Assembly (NCBI GenBank): GCA_030627625.1
Contig: DAOURR010000041.1
Location: 1 to 22,145 of the forward strand
Direction: 5' to 3'
DNA length: 22,145 bases
From: UBA3103 sp002365855
Lineage (GTDB): Bacteria > Bacillota > Desulfotomaculia > Desulfotomaculales > Pelotomaculaceae
The notes beneath the pieces were generated by a model. That model was not told the DNA's origin and made no database searches. It saw nothing but the letters and a program-made list of their open reading frames with translations. A program made the position numbers and the translations under genes. This document shows, piece after piece, positions 7,765 to 13,619 of the stretch (its first letter is position 1; each line of letters begins with the position of its first letter).

Positions 7765-8814
7765 ATGTTGTCCGGTTACCATGATTACGCCGGGGTTATC
7801 CATGTCCACTCGACCTATTCTGACGGGCTGAAAGATGTTAGAAAGATCGTCAAGGCCGCCAACAGGGCGGGATGCGACTTCATGATCCTGACCGACCACA
7901 ATACCCTGAAGGCCCTGCCTGAAGAAGGCTGGCATAAAAAGACCGCCCTGCTGGTGGGTGAGGAGATAAGCGTCGGCAAACGCGGCGGACATTATCTGGC
8001 CATGCGGCTATCTTCCGAAGTAACTCCCCGTCAAAGCCACCAGGAAACCATAGACGAAGTCAGTGCGAAGGGGGGCGTCGGCTTTATCGCCCACCCGTTT
8101 AGTAATGACGGACGCTCGATCTTCCGCCTTACCGTGACTCCGTGGCAGGAATGGAGCGCAGAGGGCTTCAACGGGCTGGAAGTCTGGAACTACAGCCACG
8201 ACTGGATCGAGAATCTGTTCGGCCCCTTTTTTATTCCCATCGGCTTGATCCGCCCCGACCTTTTTATTGACGGCCCGCCGGAAGAAACCTTGAAGAAGTG
8301 GGATGAGCTTCAAAGCCGCAGCAAAGTTTACGGCATCGGCAGCGTGGACGCCCACGGGTACTTTTACTCCTACAAGCGGATGTTCAAGACGCTGCGGACC
8401 CATGTCCTTTTAAAGGAACCCCTTTCTTTTCAGCTTGCTTCCTTCGAAAAAGACAAACACAGTATTTATCAGGCGCTGGAAAATGGTAACTGCTACTTAA
8501 GCTACGACTATTTATCAGGCGGCAGCGGGTTTATATTTACGGCGCAAAACGGTTGGAGCGGGGCAATCATGGGGGATGAGCTGTGTCTGGGGCCGGAAAC
8601 ATATATGAAAGTATCGGCGCCCAGGGCGGGATTGCTGCGTATAATCAAGAACGGCCGGGTAGTTGCCAGTGCCGGTAACACCAGAAGCTTGATCAAGAAA
8701 GTGCAGGAACCGGGTGCCTACAGGGCGGAGGTTTTCCTGGACACCTTTGTGGGTCTCAGGAGACGGCGGCAACCGTGGATTTTTAGCAACCCGATTTATG
8801 TTATAAGGGGTTAA
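7765..8814 (+). CDS. PHP-domain metal-dependent phosphoesterase-like protein
   Basis: 349 residues. Start ATG at 7765 has GGAG 7 nt upstream. PHP motifs are in order: HVHSTYSDG (His13, His15, Asp20), LTDHNT (Asp44, His45), GEEIS (Glu66-67), FIAHPF (His110) and GSVDAHG (Asp195, His197). These are the metal ligands of the polymerase-and-histidinol-phosphatase fold, as found in TrpH-type and other phosphoesterases. The C-terminal ~150 residues contain FIFTAQNGWSGAIMGDELCL and look beta-rich, as in stand-alone PHP proteins with an appended Ig-like domain. No signal peptide is seen, so it is cytoplasmic. Substrate unknown; a phosphoester or nucleotide is likely. Confidence 0.88.
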   Translation: MLSGYHDYAGVIHVHSTYSDGLKDVRKIVKAANRAGCDFMILTDHNTLKALPEEGWHKKTALLVGEEISVGKRGGHYLAMRLSSEVTPRQSHQETIDEVSAKGGVGFIAHPFSNDGRSIFRLTVTPWQEWSAEGFNGLEVWNYSHDWIENLFGPFFIPIGLIRPDLFIDGPPEETLKKWDELQSRSKVYGIGSVDAHGYFYSYKRMFKTLRTHVLLKEPLSFQLASFEKDKHSIYQALENGNCYLSYDYLSGGSGFIFTAQNGWSGAIMGDELCLGPETYMKVSAPRAGLLRIIKNGRVVASAGNTRSLIKKVQEPGAYRAEVFLDTFVGLRRRRQPWIFSNPIYVIRG

Positions 8815-8938
8815 GAGCTGAAACACGGGGGGTATCAAATTATTTTTGCAATACGGTCCCGCTGCCCGGCAGGGATAGTTATTTCCCACTCGAATATTTC
8901 AATTATTATAAAAAGATTGTATGCAGCGGAGGTTGGCC

Positions 8939-9665
8939 TTGAAAGTTCTTGTCGTTCAAAACATGACCGTGGTCGCGCCGGGGCTTGTGCTCGAAGAGTT
9001 GGAAAGGGACGGGTGTGAGCTTGATATCCGGGTTATGGACAGGCCGGGTTCGAATCTGCCGGGTTCCTTGAACGGCTACGGCGCCCTGGTTATTCTAGGT
9101 GGGTCCATGAATGTATACGAGGAAGACGCTTATCCCTGCTTAAAGCTGGTCGGCACGCTCATCCGGCAAGCGCTGGATGAAGGTATATATATTCTGGGCA
9201 TCTGCCTGGGCGGACAGCTGATTGCCAGGGCTATGGGCGCGCCGGTTACCCGCAACCCGGTAGAAGAGATCGGATGGTATGAACTGAAACTCACTGCTGA
9301 GTGCGCCAGGTCGCCTCTGTTTCAAGGGCTGCCGGAAAAATTCCCGGTATTCCACTGGCACAGCGACACCTTTGCCCTGCCTGCGGGCGCCGCCCTTGCT
9401 GGCGTCAACCGGGGACTGCGTCAACCAGGCCTTTTCCTGCTGCTCTGACAGGGTGTTTGCGCTGCAGTTTCACCTGGAAATCACGCCTGAAATAATAGAC
9501 ATATGGACCGGCATCTGGGCAGAAGACATCGAGATGTTGCACGGTCCTGGCGCTGTTAATCGGCTGGAGCTTGAGACCTCAGCCATCTGGAAAGAATATA
9601 GACCTGTGGCCGGACAGATTTTCAAGAACTGGCTGAGAATGATCACTACTGCGCAACATGTGTGA
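8939..9665 (+). pseudogene. Class-I glutamine amidotransferase gene, frameshifted
   Basis: Start TTG at 8939 follows GGAGG (8928-8932) at 6 nt; the ATG at 8921 lies upstream of that SD. The first frame carries LVILGGSMNVYEED and GICLGGQLIARAMGA (the nucleophile Cys), and FHWHSDTF. At about 9398 it shifts: after GAALA it runs off to a stop at 9448. The family's continuation is in the next frame (LLASTGDCVNQAF, then FALQFHLEITPE with catalytic His and Glu), ending at 9665. One extra base (the G near 9398) explains it. The intact protein would be ~241 residues, like stand-alone GMP-synthase-type amidotransferases. The shift separates the Cys from the His/Glu, so the product should be inactive unless this is a sequencing error. 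Confidence 0.82.
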
Positions 9666-9731
9666 TTATCGTCAATGTGTTGTGGCATGATAATGTAAAT
9701 AAGCTTGGCAGGGAAAGGAATGAGGGCGTAG

Positions 9732-10196
9732 GTGATTTTTACAGATATCGCAAAGACGGCGCGTTCTATGGAAGTTCAAGGTTACCAGTTTTATATAAAT
9801 CTTGCCGCAGCGGTTGAAGAGGAAAAGACCAAGACGCTGGCCATGAGGCTGGCTGAAGAGGAGAAGGAACATATCAAGGTATTTGACAAGATTATTTCCG
9901 CTTACTCCGGGGATGAAAAATTTGACCAGGGAACCTCGGACTACATGGCATCCATCGGCATGGGCGGCATTTTCCCGGAGCCTGACCAGATCAAAAAAAT
10001 GGCGGGGGAGATCCAGTCTCTTAGGGATGTCCTGGCCATAGGGATACAGGCTGAAAAAGATGCGATCCTGCTTTACCATGAACTGCTGGAGCGCACAGGT
10101 TCGGAACAGTCGCGCAAGATGATCTACAAGATACTGGAGGAAGAAAAAATGCACCTGGTGGAGCTGAGAAACTTAAGCGAAGAAAAGGAAATTTAG
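9732..10196 (+). CDS. Rubrerythrin-like ferritin-fold diiron protein
   Basis: 154 residues. Start GTG at 9732 has GAGGG 5 nt upstream. The four-helix diiron ligands are all present: Glu14 (MEVQGYQFY), Glu44/His47 (EEEKEHIKVF), Glu108 (AEKDAILLYHEL) and Glu138/His141 (LEEEKMHLVEL). It lacks the C-terminal rubredoxin domain of classical rubrerythrin, so it resembles erythrin-type ferritin-like proteins. These handle peroxide or iron in anaerobes. It stands alone, with a monocistronic look, between the broken amidotransferase and the convergent AAA+ gene. Cytoplasmic. Confidence 0.88.
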   Translation: MIFTDIAKTARSMEVQGYQFYINLAAAVEEEKTKTLAMRLAEEEKEHIKVFDKIISAYSGDEKFDQGTSDYMASIGMGGIFPEPDQIKKMAGEIQSLRDVLAIGIQAEKDAILLYHELLERTGSEQSRKMIYKILEEEKMHLVELRNLSEEKEI

Positions 10197-10281
10197 CCTC
10201 TAGAAATTGATCGGGCCGCGTGGGAATAGCCTCTGCGGCCTTGCTGCGTCTGCAATATATTCAAGGCATACATTTAAGTTA

Positions 10282-11268
10282 TCAGTTATTGGCAAACTCC
10301 ATCTTGCTTTCATCAAAAGTGCAGTTTGGAAGAGCTTTGCGGATAATTTCAGCGATCTTCTGGTTGACCGACATGGGTAGGCCCTGGAACTGGGGCAGGA
10401 GGAAAAGCTCCGCTGCTTCACAGGCATGTTCTTCCGTTTGTGCTCCCGCCGCCGCTCCCCTGGTGGCAATATACCGGGCCATGTCCAGAAAGATACCCGG
10501 TCCAAGTTCGCGGTATTTTGTAATACACACAAGTTTGTTCATCCCATTGTTTAAGTCGCATTCGGGAACCACGCGGCTCATAATCTTAATCAGCTCCATG
10601 GGACTGGGAGTATCAATGCTGATGATGGCAAACCGGCGCATAAAAGCGTACGACAGGTTGTACAGCGCATGTTTGTCAAAGTCATTCATGGTGCCAATCA
10701 GCCGCCAGTGGGGGTGGACGTAGAACTCGGTCTCAGTGGAATCACTGGCGCCAAGCCGGATCACAAAATGGGCCCCCTCACTGTTTTTGAAAGGCAGGAC
10801 TACTTCATGTTCACTGAGTACGGAAAAGAACGGCCCGATCACTTTGTCGATGTCGGTGCGGTTGATCTCATCCAGGATCAGCCAGTGGCGGTCTATGATC
10901 GCGCGGGTAATGATGCCGGGGCTGAACACCAGGCGCCCGCTTCCGGAGACATCAGGCATATACCCTCCAACAGTGTGAAAGGTTGTCCAGTCGGCGGTTC
11001 CCGTTGTAAATATACCTTTGCCGAAAGACAGGAACAGCGAGTATGCAGCGCGGCAGACAGCCTGTGCGACGGTGGTTTTACCAGTGCCGGGCGCGCCGAC
11101 AAAGATGATGTTTTTGCCTGAGTTCAAGGCGGAACAGATCTGAGCTAATTTTCGTCCGGGAAGCTTGAAAGGGAGGTACTTGACGAGTGCCTTTTCATCA
11201 AACAAGAACTCCTTGGGTGCGAGTTTGCGCATCATGGCCAGGACATTATGATTAACAAGATTGCTCAT
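10282..11268 (-). CDS. MoxR/McrB-like AAA+ ATPase (AAA_5 type)
   Basis: 328 residues. Start ATG at 11268 has CAGGAGGTG 9 nt upstream. Walker A is GAPGTGKT (58-65), Walker B with the Asn-Arg extension is WLILDEINR (129-137), sensor-type GTMND follows, and FMRRFA carries the arginine finger. This places it among MoxR/dynein-related AAA+ ATPases, which usually remodel a partner such as a VWA-domain protein. No VWA, CoxE or McrC partner is adjacent, so its client is unknown. Downstream (10197-10281) is a GC hairpin (GGCCGC/GCGGCC) without a T-tract. Confidence 0.88.
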   Translation of the reverse strand: MSNLVNHNVLAMMRKLAPKEFLFDEKALVKYLPFKLPGRKLAQICSALNSGKNIIFVGAPGTGKTTVAQAVCRAAYSLFLSFGKGIFTTGTADWTTFHTVGGYMPDVSGSGRLVFSPGIITRAIIDRHWLILDEINRTDIDKVIGPFFSVLSEHEVVLPFKNSEGAHFVIRLGASDSTETEFYVHPHWRLIGTMNDFDKHALYNLSYAFMRRFAIISIDTPSPMELIKIMSRVVPECDLNNGMNKLVCITKYRELGPGIFLDMARYIATRGAAAGAQTEEHACEAAELFLLPQFQGLPMSVNQKIAEIIRKALPNCTFDESKMEFANN

Positions 11269-11305
11269 GACTCGTTACACCTCCTGGGGCAATTTTATCA
11301 CCTTA

Positions 11306-11334
11306 TTTGTATCATTTTACCATGTTTTCGTAAA
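11306..11334 (-). promoter_or_regulatory. Possible promoter for the AAA+ ATPase gene
   Basis: On the minus strand TTTACG (-35, 11334-11329), a 17-nt spacer, then TACAAA (-10, 11311-11306), placed about 38 nt upstream of the start codon. Confidence 0.4.
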
Positions 11335-11447
11335 AATCGAGCCCGTTATTTCCGTTCTTTCAGGTAAAATTGCTGAGCGATTGAATATAGTTGCTCATGA
11401 TTCTGCATAATAAAGTTGAAAAAAATTTAACTGCCGGAGGTAAAAAA

Positions 11448-11684
11448 ATGCTTACAGCTGAAGTAGCCCTTTACCCTCAGAAAACAACAAACGCCAGCCA
11501 GATTATCAGCAGTTCCCTGGAATCACTGGAACGCCACAAACTGCAGGCCAAGGTGGGCTCAATTTCCACGATCCTGCAGGGAAATGAAGATGAAATTTGG
11601 ACCGGCCTGAAGACCATGTTTGACCAGGCCAAAAAACAAAGTGAAGTAAATATGGTGGTTACCCTTACCAACTCGGCGAGTTAA
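11448..11684 (+). CDS. Thiamine-binding-fold protein (MTH1187/YkoF family)
   Basis: 78 residues. The real start is ATG at 11448, with CCGGAGG 7 nt upstream, not the ATG at 11391, which has no SD. The pattern LTAEVALYPQKTT, then SSLESLERHKLQAKVGSISTILQG, then MVVTLTNS is that of the small MTH1187/YqgV single-domain family (thiamine_BP). Members of this ferredoxin-like fold bind thiamine or related small ligands, or have unknown roles. Cytoplasmic. Divergent from the AAA+ gene; I do not infer a functional link. Confidence 0.8.
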   Translation: MLTAEVALYPQKTTNASQIISSSLESLERHKLQAKVGSISTILQGNEDEIWTGLKTMFDQAKKQSEVNMVVTLTNSAS

Positions 11685-11724
11685 GGCTCCTGGAAAACGA
11701 TATTTTATTGCAGACTACCCCTTT

Positions 11725-11758
11725 AAAGCCCCCGTTTTTTATGCGGGGGTTTGTTATT
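11725..11758 (+). terminator. Intrinsic terminator after the thiamine-binding-fold gene
   Basis: CCCCCG (11729-11734) pairs with CGGGGG (11744-11749), with TTTGTTATTT after it. Confidence 0.8.
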
Positions 11759-11782
11759 TCCTGTTCCAGTCACATTATGTCG

Positions 11783-11810
11783 TTACACCTGGTGCAAATC
11801 ATGTTATATT
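11783..11810 (+). promoter_or_regulatory. Possible promoter for the small ORF/PilZ unit
   Basis: TTACAC (11783-11788), a 16-nt spacer and TATATT (11805-11810), about 50 nt upstream of the first start codon. Confidence 0.42.
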
Positions 11811-11861
11811 ATAAAAAAGCTGTTAAAATACAGCGCATAGTTAATATGGGGGGACTGCATT

Positions 11862-12044
11862 GTGTCTGAGTATGATCCTCCGCTGAAAACAGACAGCATG
11901 CCGGAAGATCTGGCAGTGCGGGAAGAGGAAGCCTGGCTGGATAACGATTTTATATGCCCGGCCTGTTGCTGCGGCCTGGCCATCGAGCCAGAGGAAGATA
12001 CAGGTGAGCAAGGTGGTGCCGGTGGTGAACCAAATCAGGGCTAA
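11862..12044 (+). CDS. Small acidic Cys-motif protein, unknown
   Basis: 60 residues. GTG start at 11862 has a GGGGGGA stretch about 8 nt upstream. The protein is very acidic and has one notable cluster, FICPACCCGL, perhaps half of a metal site. The rest is low-complexity (GEQGGAGGEPNQG). It overlaps the PilZ gene by 41 nt, so the two are probably translationally coupled. I do not recognise a family. The overlap, the promoter upstream and the SD favour a real gene, but this is not certain. Confidence 0.5.
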   Translation: MSEYDPPLKTDSMPEDLAVREEEAWLDNDFICPACCCGLAIEPEEDTGEQGGAGGEPNQG

Positions 12045-12798
12045 AGTTATGGTTATGTCAACTTTTTTGTTCTTTACTGCTCTGCTGGTAGTCATCACAG
12101 CCGAACCCGCTTTTAGCCAGACGGACAGCAATGGCTGGGAAGTCATTCAATCTTTCAAACAGGCCCTGGAAGAGCAGGAGTCGCGGAACCAGCGCTACCT
12201 CATCCTGTACCTGTCTTTATTGTTCATATTAGCCGGCCTCAGCGTGTACTGGTATCGCGTACAGACAAAAATGAAAATGGACAGCACAGAGTTATGGAAG
12301 AATCTTGACCGGGCGGGCTGCGGAACGGATGAGCAGCGCAGGGCCTGGCTGCGTCTCTCCATGGACCTGTATTTACTCTATACCCCTTATTGGGACAACC
12401 ATTTTAAAAAGGCAAAAATTATTGACATCAGCGGGGGAGGACTCCTTTTCGCCACAGACCAGGAATTTCAGCATAAGGACAGGCTCAGGATCATCATTGA
12501 ATTGTATCCGGAAGAAAAGCTGAATCTGGTTGGGATGGTGACAAGGATCCTGGAAAATCCCGAACAGGCTCAGGGCCGCTACCTGGTCGGTGTTCAGTTC
12601 CTGGAGATCAAGAAAAGGGAACAGGATAGCATAGTGGGGCAGATTCTACAGAAGCAGCAGAGGATGATCCTGGAGGAAAAAAGAAAAGCCAAAGCTGAAT
12701 GTATAGACTGCGGGCAGCCGCTCCCTGAAGGAGATAAAAAGGTCAGAACGTTGTGCCCCAGGTGCAGGGCACACGGGGTAAACACCGGGGATGTTTAA
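12004..12798 (+). CDS. Membrane PilZ c-di-GMP receptor with zinc-ribbon tail
   Basis: 264 residues from GTG 12004 (GAGGAA about 7 nt upstream); ATG 12049 is an alternative. An N-terminal signal or TM segment (STFLFFTALLVVI, about 19-31, then EPAFSQ) and a second TM (YLILYLSLLFILAGLSVYWY, 65-84) leave a short outside loop and a cytoplasmic body. The body is a PilZ domain: RAWLR (RxxxR, 113-117), DISGGG (DxSxxG, 141-146) and YLVGVQFLEI near its end, so the c-di-GMP binding residues are intact. A coiled segment leads to a zinc ribbon (Cys233/236, Cys251/254). It is likely a c-di-GMP effector at the membrane; the output is unknown. Confidence 0.85.
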   Translation: MSKVVPVVNQIRAKVMVMSTFLFFTALLVVITAEPAFSQTDSNGWEVIQSFKQALEEQESRNQRYLILYLSLLFILAGLSVYWYRVQTKMKMDSTELWKNLDRAGCGTDEQRRAWLRLSMDLYLLYTPYWDNHFKKAKIIDISGGGLLFATDQEFQHKDRLRIIIELYPEEKLNLVGMVTRILENPEQAQGRYLVGVQFLEIKKREQDSIVGQILQKQQRMILEEKRKAKAECIDCGQPLPEGDKKVRTLCPRCRAHGVNTGDV

Positions 12799-12813
12799 TT
12801 AACAAAAAAAATT

Positions 12814-12843
12814 TAAACCTGCCCTTTTGGGCAGGTTTATTTA
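12814..12843 (+). terminator. Intrinsic terminator after the PilZ gene
   Basis: TAAACCTGCCC (12814-12824) pairs perfectly with GGGCAGGTTTA (12829-12839) around TTTT, then ATTTAA. Confidence 0.85.
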
Positions 12844-12905
12844 ACTGGTTATATGTCAATAATAATACCAATTCAAAAAGTTCTAAGAGGAGGCCGGATT
12901 TTTTC

Positions 12906-13175
12906 ATGACATCTACTCTAGTTGAATACTTCAGCGGTGTACATAACCGCCTGCCGGAAGAAGCAGAAAGAGTGGTCAGGACTCTTGAAGACGGAGGACC
13001 TATGAATAAGGAAGAACTGTCTCTGACTGCCAAAGTCAAAAGAGCCGTGCTTGACCATGTCATTATGCAGCTTTACGCGCTGGGCCTGGTGGATGTAGCG
13101 ACAGAAGGTAAAAGCAAGATGTGCAGCCTGACCAAGTTGGGGTATGAATATCTTGAGCTGAGGGATGCCTCTTAA
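12906..13175 (+). CDS. Small winged-helix-like protein, unknown
   Basis: 89 residues. ATG at 12906 has AGAGGAGG (12886-12893) 12 nt upstream, a slightly long spacing; no better in-frame start exists. The pattern fits a winged helix: MNKEELSLTAKVKRAVLDHVIMQLYALGLVD resembles a helix-turn-helix with recognition helix, and GKSKMCSLTKLGYEYLEL resembles the wing and a last helix, as in small MarR/ArsR-like or DUF proteins. DNA binding is inferred from the fold only. It lies between the PilZ gene and the c-di-GMP riboswitch, each unit with its own terminator. Confidence 0.7.
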   Translation: MTSTLVEYFSGVHNRLPEEAERVVRTLEDGGPMNKEELSLTAKVKRAVLDHVIMQLYALGLVDVATEGKSKMCSLTKLGYEYLELRDAS

Positions 13176-13192
13176 AGAGGCGTTCTTTTTTT
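13167..13192 (+). terminator. Terminator overlapping the stop codon
   Basis: GCCTCT (13167-13172) and AGAGGC (13176-13181) form the stem, and the loop is the TAA stop codon itself. TTCTTTTTTT follows. Confidence 0.85.
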
Positions 13193-13460
13193 AGAAAAAT
13201 ATACTATACCAAAGTGTAGCAGTTGATATACTAAATAATGTGATAAAATTCTATACCAACGTAGGATGTTATCCGGGATTGCCTGTGATAGATTATGTAT
13301 AAGGAGGGTGTGAGCGCAAGGCTTCGCTCAAGTGAATTCAGCGCTTCAGCATCTTTCTGAAACGTATGGGACAATAGTCCTGTTTAAAAATTGTGACTGT
13401 GTCAATCGAGGTAAACTGCCGATGTATTAAGGAATAGTTATTTTTATAAATTAACATTAG

Positions 13461-13540
13461 TACGATAAAGGCAAACCTATTGTGAAGTAGGGACGCAAAG
13501 CCACGGGTCTTGTTAAACAGAGACAGCCGGGCTACCGTAG
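13461..13540 (+). promoter_or_regulatory. Cyclic di-GMP-I (GEMM) riboswitch
   Basis: The signature elements are all present in order: GGCAAACC (13470-13477), GGGACGCAAAGCCACGGGTC (13490-13509) and ACAGCCGGGCTACCG (13523-13537). This is the GEMM-I aptamer, which binds c-di-GMP. A terminator follows at 13553-13584. GCTACC of the aptamer end (13531-13536) can instead pair with GGTAGC (13561-13566) in the terminator loop. One reading is that ligand-bound aptamer leaves the terminator free (OFF at high c-di-GMP); this is inferred. The 13193-13460 leader has no gene. It holds an orphan SD-like AAGGAGGGTG (13301-13310) with a TGAGCG/CGCTCA hairpin. Confidence 0.93.
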
Positions 13541-13552
13541 AGTTGTAAGCGA

Positions 13553-13584
13553 GACTCCCTGGTAGCACCGGGGAGTTATTTTTT
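13553..13584 (+). terminator. Riboswitch expression-platform terminator
   Basis: ACTCCC (13554-13559) pairs with GGGAGT (13571-13576), then TTATTTTTT. Its loop contains GGTAGC, complementary to the aptamer 3' end, which gives the switch an alternative fold. Confidence 0.78.
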
Positions 13585-13619
13585 ACCACTGCCAAATAGA
13601 GAGAAAGGAAATTGATACC

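Noticed and set aside
9672..10154. 160-residue minus-strand frame
   Set aside because: It is antisense to the well-supported rubrerythrin-like gene; no motif or SD seen.
10669..11121. 150-residue plus-strand frame
   Set aside because: It is antisense to the AAA+ ATPase gene with intact Walker motifs; a shadow frame.
12753..12905. N-terminal extension of the winged-helix-like gene
   Set aside because: It overlaps the end of the PilZ gene and crosses a strong terminator; the ATG at 12906 with a nearby AGAGGAGG is better.
13310..13360. 16-codon frame starting GTG after AAGGAGGG
   Set aside because: The SD abuts the start codon, so it would not be used efficiently; noted only as an orphan SD.
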